Assembly (NCBI RefSeq): GCF_010993705.1
Contig: NZ_WOFO01000010.1
Span: 155,126 to 219,125, forward strand
Direction: 5' to 3'
Length of the DNA: 64,000 nt
Source: Cyclobacterium sp. SYSU L10401
Lineage (GTDB): Bacteria > Bacteroidota > Bacteroidia > Cytophagales > Cyclobacteriaceae
The notes under the pieces are model-generated. The model made no database searches. It was not told where the DNA came from and saw only the letters and a list, made by a program, of their open reading frames with translations. Both the position numbers and the translations under genes were made by a program. Below, piece after piece: positions 33,340 through 41,917 of this stretch. Every line of letters starts with the position of its first letter. Positions within the stretch are counted from its first letter, which is position 1.

Positions 33340-33510
33340 TCGTTTTAGGGTTTGCAATCCTGCTGCCGGGATCGTCCATGATTGAGAACTCCTCAAGGCA
33401 ATTGGGGGAACGTTAGGGGGATTGCAAATCCCCTTTATCTGTCCCACGGAATTGCAAATTCCGAGGAGCGGCTGTTTGACATTTGCAATTCCGAATCCAG
33501 ATAATGCAAC
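33340..33510. repeat. Dispersed TTGCAA repeat, copy 2
   Basis: A series of imperfect palindromes centred on TTGCAA: GGGTTTGCAATCC, GGGGATTGCAAATCCCC and GGAATTGCAAATTCC, then GACATTTGCAATTCCGAATC continuing CAGATAA. The last part matches 26241-26270. No transposase is close. Confidence 0.65.
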
Positions 33511-33765
33511 AATTAAACGATGAACCAAATAACCGATTATGCAATTTCACCCTTAACCACCACGTTTGAATTCAAAGTAAAGGCTGATTGCCAGACAGCC
33601 ACTATGAAGACCTAAGCCGGTTCCGAGCCTTTTAACCCTTAACCAACCCGGCTGATCCGAAAACCAGGCACAGGTTCCAGAAGGCCAGCCCCAAAGCCCA
33701 GCCTGCATAGAACCAATAATTTCAGACTTCCCGCTATAAAAATTGGATTAAAAAAATGGATAAAA
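33511..33765. other. Gap before the polysaccharide cluster
   Basis: No intact gene. On the minus strand around 33635-33715 a short hydrophobic frame (NYWFYAGWALGLAFWN...) could be the tail of a lost membrane protein. Confidence 0.3.
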
Positions 33766-33796
33766 TTTGGTAATACAGATCCTTCGAGTAAATTTG
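33766..33796 (+). promoter_or_regulatory. Promoter of polysaccharide cluster
   Basis: TTTG at 33766-33769, 19 bases of spacer, then TAAATTTG at 33789-33796: both boxes fit the Bacteroidota TTTG...TAnnTTTG consensus exactly. Transcription would start near 33803, leaving a leader of about 140 bases before the first gene. The leader contains GAAGC...GCTTC followed by a TTTTTT run near 33850, a possible attenuator. Confidence 0.7.
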
Positions 33797-33941
33797 TTAC
33801 TCTTACCATGTGGATTACGTGGCGAAGCTGTGAAAGGCTTCCAGTGCGTGTTTTTTGGACCCTGGTTTTTATGTTTTTTACTTCTAAAATAATGCATTTT
33901 AAATTTTTTATGATGCCCTTATTCTCCTTTGTGAAAGTCTC

Positions 33942-34463
33942 TTGCTGGATTCATTGATTACTTCCAAAACCAGGATTAAATTACTGGTCAAGTTCTTTTC
34001 CAATGCCGGAAACAGAGGCTACCTCCGGGGGCTGGCAGAAGAGTTCAATGAGTCTACCAATTCCGTTCGGGTGGAACTTAACCGGCTTTCCGAAGCCGGC
34101 TTATTGCAATGGCAGACCAAGGGAAAGACCAAAAGCTACCAGGCCAATGTAGCGCATCCGCTGTATAAGGAAATCAGCAGCATTGTCAGTAAATACCTGG
34201 GTTTTGACCATCTCCTGGAACAGGTGGTCTCCAACCTTGGAAATGTTCAAAAGGCCATTATTCAGGGCGACTATGCAGCCGGCAAAGACAGCGGAACCAT
34301 AGAGCTGACCCTGATTGGTGAAAACATCAACATGGAATACCTGCAGTTCCTGATAGCGAAAACAGAGGAGAAAATAAACAGGAAACTCCGGGTGCTGGTA
34401 TTGGAAAATGAAGCCCAGCCCATTACCGGAGGTCTGGTGGTATTCGAACGCAGTCTGGCATGA
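33942..34463 (+). CDS. Winged-helix regulator with degenerate nucleotidyltransferase-like domain
   Basis: 173 residues from a TTG start (MLDSLITSKTRIKLL), the usual beginning for this family in Bacteroidota. Residues ~1-75 are a winged helix (YLRGLAEEFNESTNSVRVELNRLSEAGLL). Residues ~100-165 recall a minimal nucleotidyltransferase, with GDYAAG for the GSYARG loop, but the paired aspartates are missing (TIELTLIGE), so it should be catalytically dead. Such proteins stand first in surface-polysaccharide clusters and probably control them. The stop overlaps the next start (ATGA). Confidence 0.75.
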   Translation: MLDSLITSKTRIKLLVKFFSNAGNRGYLRGLAEEFNESTNSVRVELNRLSEAGLLQWQTKGKTKSYQANVAHPLYKEISSIVSKYLGFDHLLEQVVSNLGNVQKAIIQGDYAAGKDSGTIELTLIGENINMEYLQFLIAKTEEKINRKLRVLVLENEAQPITGGLVVFERSLA

Positions 34464-35392
34464 GGAATGGTCCGGAAACCTACCTCTCCGTAGTGGTACC
34501 GGTATACCAGTCGGGCAGGTCCCTGGAGGCCTTGATTTACCGTTTGGAAGCGGTAATGGCAGGCATCAGTCAGCAGGTGGAATTGATTTTGGTGGACGAT
34601 GGCAGCAGCGACAACAGCTGGGAGTTGATTTGTGCCGCTGCCAGGAATTCCAAGTACGTAAAAGGAATTCGCCTGAGCAGGAATTTTGGCCAGCACCATG
34701 CCATAGCCGCCGGTCTGGATGTATCCAGGGGAAGGTGGACGGTGGTCATGGATGCCGACCTGCAGGATTTGCCGGAAGAAATTCCCCATTTACTGAGTAA
34801 AGCCATGCACGGCTATGATGCGGTCCTGGCCAGAAGGATCAACAGAAAAGACAGCCGCTGGAAAATTGCCCTGTCGGCAGGGTTTTACCGGTTTTTCAGG
34901 TACATGACCGGGACCCCGCTGGATCCCGCAGTAGGAAATTTCGGTGTTTATCACCGAAAAGTCATTCAGGCCATTTTGCAGATGAGGGAGAGTATCCGCT
35001 ATTTTCCGGCTCAGGTTCAATGGGTAGGCTTCAGGCAGGGATATTTCAATGTGAGCCATGGAAAATCCGCCGTTTCCTCCTCCAATTATGGTTTCCGGTC
35101 TAAATTTCACCTGGGCTTAAATGCCTTGATGGCATTTTCTGATAAACCCCTCCGCTTGACCATAAAATTAGGTTTTTTAATTGCCTCTATTGGGTTTATA
35201 TTTGCATTGACCACCTTGATTCGGTATTTTACGGGAAGCATTGTGGTGCCAGGGTATGCCAGCCTGATCGTCTCAGTCTGGGTATTGGCAGGGCTTATTC
35301 TGATGACCCTGGGAATGGTGGGATTGTATGTGGGGAAAACCTTTGAAGGTGTCAAAAACCGGCCTTTATACGTAGTGGACAAAAAAACCTGA
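34460..35392 (+). CDS. GT2 glycosyltransferase, dolichol/undecaprenyl-phosphate sugar transferase type
   Basis: 310 residues. The GT-A domain has VDDGSSDNS and the DADLQDLPE metal motif, then GNFGVYHRKVI. Two C-terminal membrane helices (~233-258, ~268-295) follow the LRLTIKLGF stretch. This is the layout of DPM1/ArnC/GtrB proteins, which attach a sugar to undecaprenyl phosphate on the inner face. It may provide a lipid-linked donor for decorating the polymer. It is coupled to the regulator gene by a four-base overlap. Confidence 0.88.
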   Translation: MRNGPETYLSVVVPVYQSGRSLEALIYRLEAVMAGISQQVELILVDDGSSDNSWELICAAARNSKYVKGIRLSRNFGQHHAIAAGLDVSRGRWTVVMDADLQDLPEEIPHLLSKAMHGYDAVLARRINRKDSRWKIALSAGFYRFFRYMTGTPLDPAVGNFGVYHRKVIQAILQMRESIRYFPAQVQWVGFRQGYFNVSHGKSAVSSSNYGFRSKFHLGLNALMAFSDKPLRLTIKLGFLIASIGFIFALTTLIRYFTGSIVVPGYASLIVSVWVLAGLILMTLGMVGLYVGKTFEGVKNRPLYVVDKKT

Positions 35393-36112
35393 ATGATACA
35401 ATATATACCTTTTGACTCTTCCCTGTTTGGCTACCGGGTAGGCAAGCTCCTGCTGGAAAAATCACTTCCCGATATGACCCGCCTGCGATCCCAGGCCCAT
35501 GATTTTAAACTGATTTATGTGATGGGCAAGCCCGGTCTGGTCAAAATGGGAGGCTGGCCCCCCATCAGTACCCGGGTGGACCTGGTGAAGGCCATCATGA
35601 AAACAGACCTGCAGCCATTACCCGATGAGGTAGACGGCATTCATTTCGGGGAGCAGGACGTTTCCGGATCCCTCTCTGCCGCCGATCAGCGGCAATTGCG
35701 GCAACTGGTCCTTAGCAGCGGCCAATGGTCCCGGTTCCGGCAGGATCCGCTTTTGGCCAATCAGGAATACGAAAAGCTTTACAGTACCTGGTGGGAAACC
35801 ATCACCAGCCAAAACCACCGGGTCATGGTAGCCAGGAAAGGCAAGCGATTACTGGGATTCATTACGTTCCGCCTGCTCAGGGGCAGGGCTTATGTAGACC
35901 TTTTTGCGGTAGAAGGAAAATCTCAGGGAAAGGGTATCGGCAGAAACCTGATGAAATGTGTTTTTCAGGAGGTATACGCCAAAGGGCTGGTTCAGGTGGG
36001 ACTTTCCACGCAAAAGGCCAATGAACGGGCCATGGACTTTTACGTGCAGGCAGGCTTTCAGCCCATGAAGGAAACCCTGATTGCTCATTGGCGGCCCGGG
36101 AATCCCCTATGA
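35393..36112 (+). CDS. GNAT acetyltransferase, WecD-like
   Basis: 239 residues, starting immediately after the previous stop. An N-terminal domain (~1-100; PFDSSLFGYRVGKLLLE) like that of dTDP-fucosamine acetyltransferase WecD is followed by a GNAT domain (~110-235) with GKSQGKGIGRNLM as the acetyl-CoA loop. It probably N-acetylates an amino sugar nucleotide used in the polymer. Confidence 0.8.
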   Translation: MIQYIPFDSSLFGYRVGKLLLEKSLPDMTRLRSQAHDFKLIYVMGKPGLVKMGGWPPISTRVDLVKAIMKTDLQPLPDEVDGIHFGEQDVSGSLSAADQRQLRQLVLSSGQWSRFRQDPLLANQEYEKLYSTWWETITSQNHRVMVARKGKRLLGFITFRLLRGRAYVDLFAVEGKSQGKGIGRNLMKCVFQEVYAKGLVQVGLSTQKANERAMDFYVQAGFQPMKETLIAHWRPGNPL

Positions 36113-36125
36113 ATCAGGACAATCG

Positions 36126-37136
36126 TTGATAGCGCAAACAAAAACCAGGTTTCAGGTAAAAGCCTATACGCCGGAGCTTGCCGGAGACTGGCAGGAAGTA
36201 CTGCAAGGGGCACCGAATGCTACCCTGATGCACCAAAGGTCCTTCCTGGCCTATCATGGTGAGCGTTTCAGGGATGCCTCCCTGATACTTTATAAAGACC
36301 ATCAGCCCCAGGCGGTTTTTCCCGCTCACCGGCAGCAAGAGGAGGTATTTTCTCATCAGGGGCTCAGTTATGCAGGGCTGATACACAAGCCCTGTTCCTT
36401 TGGTCAGGAATTGCAATTGTATGTACAACTGCTGCGCTACTATGAGGAACAGGAAGTCAGCAGGATCAGGATCAAGGCAACGCCTTTATTTTACAGTGAC
36501 CGGTTTCAGGAATCCCTGTCCTATATCATGCATTTGGCACAGGCAGAAACCAGCCAACTGGAACTCTCCCTGGCCCTACCATTACCCCTTATGATCAAAC
36601 ACAAAGGCAGAAAGGCAACGATTCGCCAGGCTTCAAAATCAGGATTGGAAATCTGGGAGGAGGCTGATGTGGGCTTGTTTTGGGATAAACTACTGGTACC
36701 TAATTTGCAAAACCGTTATCAAAAAGCACCCACCCATAGCAAGGATCAGATGCGTTATTTAAAGACCAGGCATCCGGAAAATATCAGACAATTTACGGTC
36801 TACAGGAAGGGGATTCCGCTGGCAGGTGCCACGGTTTACTTTACACCCAATTGCCTGCATACCCAATACCTGGCCACCAATGGGGAAGGCAGGGATTATC
36901 ATGCCCTGGATTGGCTGATCCATTACCTGTGCAACACCCAGGCGGAGGGAAGGAAGTACCTGGACTTTGGTCATTCCAATGAATGTGCGGGGAAAAAAAT
37001 CAACCGGGAGCTTTTCCGCTGGAAGGAAAGTTTTGGTGCCCAGACCTTTGTACATGCACACTACAGCCTGGCCCCTGCAGCCTGGCGACAGCTGGATCAA
37101 GTGTATGACTGGCAAAGCCGGCAAAAGGATGCCTAA
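36126..37136 (+). CDS. FemAB-like GNAT acyltransferase
   Basis: About 336 residues from a TTG at 36126 (another TTG at 36081 lies in frame but inside the previous gene). The two-GNAT layout is that of FemAB-related proteins in exopolysaccharide loci: NATLMHQRSFLAYHGERF, a middle region with RQASKSGLEI, and AGATVYFTPNCLHTQYLATN near the end. Relatives transfer amino acids or acyl groups to sugars or lipid-linked sugars. It overlaps the next gene by eight bases. Confidence 0.75.
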   Translation: MIAQTKTRFQVKAYTPELAGDWQEVLQGAPNATLMHQRSFLAYHGERFRDASLILYKDHQPQAVFPAHRQQEEVFSHQGLSYAGLIHKPCSFGQELQLYVQLLRYYEEQEVSRIRIKATPLFYSDRFQESLSYIMHLAQAETSQLELSLALPLPLMIKHKGRKATIRQASKSGLEIWEEADVGLFWDKLLVPNLQNRYQKAPTHSKDQMRYLKTRHPENIRQFTVYRKGIPLAGATVYFTPNCLHTQYLATNGEGRDYHALDWLIHYLCNTQAEGRKYLDFGHSNECAGKKINRELFRWKESFGAQTFVHAHYSLAPAAWRQLDQVYDWQSRQKDA

Positions 37137-38046
37137 AAGGTCAGCCATCAGCCCGGAAAGAAGGCAACAACTGCAGGCCAAAAATGCCTGCTATGTCATT
37201 ACCTGTTACAAAGACGAATTTCTATGCAAGGACCATCCAAATGGTCGTTGTGAGCGAGGTTTTTTCTCCCTTTTTCTGCAAGTATTGTATGGAATGGCTT
37301 TTGCAAAAAAATATAACTTGCCATACACGGTAGATTTTTCTAATGTGCAGTACGCCTACAGTGGGAATCAGGACAGTGATAGGAACAATTTTTGGGAAGT
37401 ATTGATGGTACAGAGAAGTCCTTCTTCGGGATTTATACCCCTAGTAAATCTCCGGTACGAAACGCATCCGTTGAGAATATGGAGCCGCCATTTTATACGC
37501 TCCCTACATCAAACGCTTCAATCGGAAATCCGACTTCAGGATAAGTTGCTTGACAAAGCAAATGCCATAAAGGAAAGGTTCAAGGCTTTTAAAATACTAG
37601 GTTTGCATGCGCGGCGTACCGATCATCCTACGGAGGTGCCCCCAGTTAGTGAGCGGGCATTAATAAAGAAAATTGAAAAAAAAATAACTGCCTTTGACCG
37701 CTTATTTGTAGCCACGGATGATGCAGCTTTTTTAGAAATGCTGAAAGCCAGGTTTCCGCAAAAAGTGCTGGCCCATGATTTTGTTCGCTCGGCTGGCCAA
37801 AAGGCCATACACGATCATGGCTGTAAATTAAATGGAATACTTTTGGGAGAACAAGCCCTTTTGGATTGTCTTTCCCTGTCCTTTTGTCAGGAGCTGATCC
37901 TTTCGCCATCCAACTTATCCTATGCGGCTTTGCTGTTTCAACCTGAAACTCCTTACACCCTGGCCGAAAGCAATGCGGCCGCCTGGTCCCGACGGAAAAC
38001 GCTACTGGCCTACCGGTTAAACCAATGGGGAATCCGAAAGTGGTAA
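37129..38046 (+). CDS. GT23-like (NodZ/FUT8-type) fucosyltransferase
   Basis: 305 residues from the ATG at 37129. The key motif is LGLHARRTDHPTE, which matches the HxRRTD donor-binding motif of alpha-1,6-fucosyltransferases NodZ and FUT8. It is followed by LFVATDD and SPSNLSYAALLF in the order expected for a GT-B C-terminal domain. It would transfer fucose (or a similar deoxy sugar) from GDP. It starts within the previous gene, so translation is coupled. The acceptor is unknown and GDP-fucose synthesis genes are not in the window. Confidence 0.72.
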   Translation: MPKRSAISPERRQQLQAKNACYVITCYKDEFLCKDHPNGRCERGFFSLFLQVLYGMAFAKKYNLPYTVDFSNVQYAYSGNQDSDRNNFWEVLMVQRSPSSGFIPLVNLRYETHPLRIWSRHFIRSLHQTLQSEIRLQDKLLDKANAIKERFKAFKILGLHARRTDHPTEVPPVSERALIKKIEKKITAFDRLFVATDDAAFLEMLKARFPQKVLAHDFVRSAGQKAIHDHGCKLNGILLGEQALLDCLSLSFCQELILSPSNLSYAALLFQPETPYTLAESNAAAWSRRKTLLAYRLNQWGIRKW

Positions 38047-38049
38047 TAC

Positions 38050-39330
38050 ATGATTGACACCTACCCCTATAAACCATCCATTCCTGCCAACTGCCCCCGA
38101 TGTGGCGGCGAAAGTAGGGATACCGGCGAACTGTTTTTCCAGGGAACGCATGTTTTAGCCGAACATAGCTGTGGTGATTGCGGGCTTGATTTTTATGCGA
38201 CGCTGCCAATTGGTCATGCTGCCCTTTATCCGGTGGTTTGTGCCCGGGACGGAAGCTATGCCCGGTACAACCGGCAGGAAGGGTCCTGGATGGCCTTGCC
38301 CCTGATCCGGTCTCTTCAGAAAGACGCAGGTGTTGGGGCAGCAATAGGGCTGGTACAGCCGAATTCCGGAGGAGACCTGATCCTGGTCAATTGTTTGGAC
38401 AGTTGTTTCGGGCATGTTTTTACCAAACTATGGAATGTGTATTTGCTTAAAAAACAGTTTCCCTTCAAAACCCTGGCGGTACTGTTACCGGCTCGCTGCC
38501 GTTGGTTGATTACTGATGCGGAGGTAGAGATCTGGCCAGTGGACCTGCCTTTGGAGGAGATGGGCAAGGGCATCCGAGGCTTGGATGCCTGGGTGAAGGA
38601 ACAGTTTAAGCGGTTTGGATCTGTGGCCCTGAGTGAAGTGCCGGTGCATCCCCCGCTGGAGGGATTGGATTTTGAAGAAATCCTTCAGGCCCGACCATTT
38701 GCCCTGGAGGATTTTGAGCGTCAGCCGCTGCAACTTACTTTTATCTGGCGTTCCGACCGATTTTGGCTGAACAGCCGCATGCTGGATTTCTTTCACAAGG
38801 CCTCCATCAAATTTGGGTTTCAGGGTCGGGTGCAGGGACTACTGTGCTACCGGCAGGTCAGTTTACTGGGCCGGTTGCTTCGAAAGCTCCGGAAATCCCT
38901 ACCGGAAGCGCGTTTTGTGCTGACGGGGCTCGGAAAGGAGGGAAGGCTTCCCTCAGGATGGAAGGACGAGCGAGTGGAGGTAATCGACGAAGGAGTAGAA
39001 CGAACCTGGAATGAGCTTTACCGGCATAGTCAGTTGGTTATGGGGGTACATGGCTCCCATATGTTAATACCCACCGCCTTGGCAGCCGGTTTTGTAGAGA
39101 TCCTGCCCCGGCACAAGATACCTCATTTGACGGAGGACATTGGCCGGCAGCACAGCGGCCGTCTGGGTGCTTTTCTGGGTAGGTTTGTGGATGAGTTTTC
39201 TTCTTCCAGTTTGGTTGCCGGACATGTGGTAAGTATGGTGAAGGGGTTTGGACGGGTTTATGGGGAGCTTAATATGGCAGTTCGGAGGGAGCAAAAAGCC
39301 GTAGGGGTTGAAATGGAAGCATTGAATTAA
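38050..39330 (+). CDS. Zinc-ribbon protein with GT-B-like domain, unknown function
   Basis: 426 residues. It opens with a zinc ribbon, CPRCGG at ~18 and CGDCGLD at ~40, unusual for an enzyme in this setting. Residues ~220-400 look like the C-terminal half of a GT-B or GT61-like glycosyltransferase: LTFIWRSDRFW, ARFVLTGLGKEGRL and GVHGSHMLIPTALAAGFVEI, the last resembling the GxHGA block of GT61. It starts four bases after the fucosyltransferase and may act with it. Function is a guess; no close family is recognised. Confidence 0.6.
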   Translation: MIDTYPYKPSIPANCPRCGGESRDTGELFFQGTHVLAEHSCGDCGLDFYATLPIGHAALYPVVCARDGSYARYNRQEGSWMALPLIRSLQKDAGVGAAIGLVQPNSGGDLILVNCLDSCFGHVFTKLWNVYLLKKQFPFKTLAVLLPARCRWLITDAEVEIWPVDLPLEEMGKGIRGLDAWVKEQFKRFGSVALSEVPVHPPLEGLDFEEILQARPFALEDFERQPLQLTFIWRSDRFWLNSRMLDFFHKASIKFGFQGRVQGLLCYRQVSLLGRLLRKLRKSLPEARFVLTGLGKEGRLPSGWKDERVEVIDEGVERTWNELYRHSQLVMGVHGSHMLIPTALAAGFVEILPRHKIPHLTEDIGRQHSGRLGAFLGRFVDEFSSSSLVAGHVVSMVKGFGRVYGELNMAVRREQKAVGVEMEALN

Positions 39331-39466
39331 TGCTAGATTTATTGCTGGTGTCAGAAAACTGGAAGTTCCACTTGCTGATGTCGGTATTGTAAGTGCGATA
39401 CGAAGTAATAAGAGTTTCCAAAAAAACCACCGCAATTTACGGGTCTTCAAGGAAGCTATCTGTTAG
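39326..39466 (+). pseudogene. Possible tail of a lost gene at the GC boundary
   Basis: An open stretch with no start translates as ARFIAGVRKLEVPLADVG..., ending KNHRNLRVFKEAIC and TAG. It lies just where GC content drops and could be what is left of a gene removed when the AT-rich block was exchanged. Confidence 0.25.
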
Positions 39467-39491
39467 CTGAGATTTGAGTCATTTATTTTAA

Positions 39492-40238
39492 TTGCCAATA
39501 TCCGTCAAGTATAAAGTGATCCAAAAAATTAAGACCTTTCTAAAAAACACATCACCGATTTTTCTAATGGATATTTACCGGTCATTCCGGAAGAAAAAGA
39601 AGCTGGATATAGATGGCCTTAGTACTGAGGAAGTATTTTTAAAGATATATAAAGAAAAGTTTTGGGTGTTTGGGGAAAGTGTTTCAGGAACAGGTTCAGA
39701 CACAAATCAGACCAATGTCATTATTCCTGAAATGGAAAAGTTATTCCAGGAGTTGGAAGTGAAATCGATTTTAGATGCTCCCTGTGGGGATTTCAACTGG
39801 ATGAATCAGGTGAATCTTGCAGAGATAGATTATTTGGGAATCGATATTGTAGAAGACCTGATACATTTTAATAGGTCAAAAAATTGGAATAAACGGAGTG
39901 TTAAATTCAAAACAGGAAATATTATTACAGATGATTTACCAAGGGTTGATTTGATACTGTGTAGAGATTGTCTGGTTCATTTTTCCTTTGCAGATATCAA
40001 AAAAACCTTGGTTAATTTTAAAAAATCAGGATCAAAATACCTATTGACCACTAGTTTTACAAGCCATGCAACCAACCAGGAAATCCAAACTGGATATTGG
40101 AGGCCTTTAAACTTGCAAAAATCACCCTTTAATTTCCCCCCACCCGTCAAAACAATTAATGAAAAGTGTATGGAAGGAGGAGGAAAGCATAGGGATAAGA
40201 TGCTTCTAGCGTGGGAATTAAAGAATCTGACTATCTAA
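39492..40238 (+). CDS. Class I SAM-dependent methyltransferase
   Basis: 248 residues from a TTG (an ATG at 39567 is an alternative). Motif I is ILDAPCGDFNWM near residue 93, followed by DYLGIDIVEDLI (acidic ribose-binding residue) and LILCRDCLVHFS. This is the DAPCGDFNWM type found in polysaccharide and glycopeptide loci. It likely methylates a sugar hydroxyl or acid. First gene of the AT-rich block. Confidence 0.8.
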   Translation: MPISVKYKVIQKIKTFLKNTSPIFLMDIYRSFRKKKKLDIDGLSTEEVFLKIYKEKFWVFGESVSGTGSDTNQTNVIIPEMEKLFQELEVKSILDAPCGDFNWMNQVNLAEIDYLGIDIVEDLIHFNRSKNWNKRSVKFKTGNIITDDLPRVDLILCRDCLVHFSFADIKKTLVNFKKSGSKYLLTTSFTSHATNQEIQTGYWRPLNLQKSPFNFPPPVKTINEKCMEGGGKHRDKMLLAWELKNLTI

Positions 40239-40457
40239 TTTGTAGCATATTCAAGGAAATTAAAATTTAATCCTGCTGTCTTATTGCAAATCCCATTTCA
40301 AAATTGGTCGCCGACTAGGTATTTATTTTCAATTTGCTAAAAGTGAATTTTTATTTATTCTACAAGTCGTATGTCCAATGGTTATAGGTAAAGGCCGTGA
40401 TTAAAATTGATTTTACCGTTCTTTCAGTTGAAATGAATTTCTGACTTAAAATCAAGA

Positions 40458-41294
40458 ATGAAACAAGGCATTACTAATACTATTTTTAAAATAAGGAGAA
40501 GTAAGCTATATCAAAGATTCAAATATTTTTATTTGAGTAGAAAGCCATTTTTAAGGTATTTTTTCAATAAATCAAAGAGAGACAATCTTTTGGGAGAAAA
40601 GCCTGTTTTTATTTATAATCATATTCCTAAGTGTGGTGGGACAAGTTTTAACGTCATACTTAATGATTTTTTTTCCGTAATTAATGATTATCCTCCTCAT
40701 GAGTTAGAGTTTGAATGCCATATTGATTTTTTAGAAAGCCTTAAAGTACATGAGAAAGAAACACCAGATTATTTAGAGTTAAAACCTTTTCAGGCAATGT
40801 CAGGTCATTATTTTTATAACGAAATTTTTCTAAGCAATAGGTTTGAAGGGATATACGAATGTCCCAGAGTGAAATTAATTTCATTTTTGAGGGACCCATT
40901 AACTCATCGCGTTTCTTTGTATTCCTTCGGAATAAAAAAGGGGCATTCTTATATTAAAGGAATAGAATTAGAAGACTACATTTTAGAAGAGAAAAACTAT
41001 TATTCAAAATTATTAGAATGTAATATTGATAATTACAAAGAGAGATTGGATAGTTATTTTTTTATCGGGATTATGGAAGAATTTAATAGATCAATTGAAT
41101 TGTTGTCTAATAAAATGCGAATGAAAGTAAATAGATCAATTCCAAATATTAATAGATCAAATTCTGAAAAATATTATGGGATGCTATCAGAAGAAATAAA
41201 GCAAGAATTTAAGAGTTCAAATCATCTTGATTATTTAATATATGAATATTCAATAAAATTGTTTATAAAACAGCAAATCGATTTTTTGAATTAG
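40458..41294 (+). CDS. Sulfotransferase family protein
   Basis: 278 residues. IYNHIPKCGGTSF around residue 52 is the PAPS 5'-phosphosulfate loop with K58, and LISFLRDPLTHRVSLY near 143 is the 3'-phosphate-binding arginine/serine motif. This is the Sulfotransfer_2 type acting on carbohydrates. It would place sulfate on the exported polymer, on the cytoplasmic side. It is separated from neighbours by 219 and 623 bases and is followed by a hairpin, so it may be its own unit. The very low GC suggests recent transfer. Confidence 0.85.
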   Translation: MKQGITNTIFKIRRSKLYQRFKYFYLSRKPFLRYFFNKSKRDNLLGEKPVFIYNHIPKCGGTSFNVILNDFFSVINDYPPHELEFECHIDFLESLKVHEKETPDYLELKPFQAMSGHYFYNEIFLSNRFEGIYECPRVKLISFLRDPLTHRVSLYSFGIKKGHSYIKGIELEDYILEEKNYYSKLLECNIDNYKERLDSYFFIGIMEEFNRSIELLSNKMRMKVNRSIPNINRSNSEKYYGMLSEEIKQEFKSSNHLDYLIYEYSIKLFIKQQIDFLN

Positions 41295-41360
41295 GCACCT
41301 AGTCAATAATTCAATCTTAGTCTATTAGTCCAAAAAGGAACTTTATTTCAGGCATAAACT

Positions 41361-41388
41361 GCAAAAAGCCAATCTGCTAGCTTTTTGC
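41361..41388 (+). terminator. Terminator-like hairpin after sulfotransferase gene
   Basis: GCAAAAAGC pairs with GCTTTTTGC over nine bases around a ten-base loop, 66 bases after the stop. The T run is inside the stem, as in bidirectional terminators. Confidence 0.6.
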
Positions 41389-41917
41389 AATAATCGAAAG
41401 CGTCTAATACCTTGATGATCAATTAATAAGAACTTATTCATCAAGTGCCTAATTCAATCGATTTTATATGATATTGAAACGGTATTTATTGTTTGGGTTA
41501 CCGAAAATAGATTTACTTCAGCTCTTTGTGTAGGTAATGGCAGGTTCAGTGAAAAAACAAATAAAATTTTCCATCTCCATGCTATATGGACAAGGTTTCG
41601 AGTTTAAGTGCTATAATTTACTATAAAAGGGTGTAGATGGAATGTTTTTAAGTTAAATTGAATATGGTATAATGAAAATTCCCTAGGCATATTCAAACGT
41701 TCTTGCACTTATCTTTACCGACAGCTATTTCGAATGGATGTGCATTGATTAAGACAATACTTATTAGGTGACAAAAGCGGAATTGTTTGTCTAAAAAAAA
41801 AGATCAAACCGGAAGGTATTATTTCCGGACATGGTTTCATTCGAGGAAATCGGAAAACTTATGTTTAGCCATTGAAATGAGCAACAACCCTGGTTTATTG
41901 AATAAAATGATTCAAGC
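41389..41917. other. AT-rich gap before ABC flippase gene
   Basis: An inverted repeat CTTGATGA/TCATCAAG lies at 41411-41445. No gene was recognised in the rest; it must hold the promoter for the 41918-56880 run of genes if transcription does not read through from upstream. Confidence 0.4.

Noticed and set aside
36967..37128. Upstream part of the fucosyltransferase frame
   Set aside because: It overlaps the FemAB-like gene by 170 bases; the ATG at 37129 fits the family and the operon spacing.
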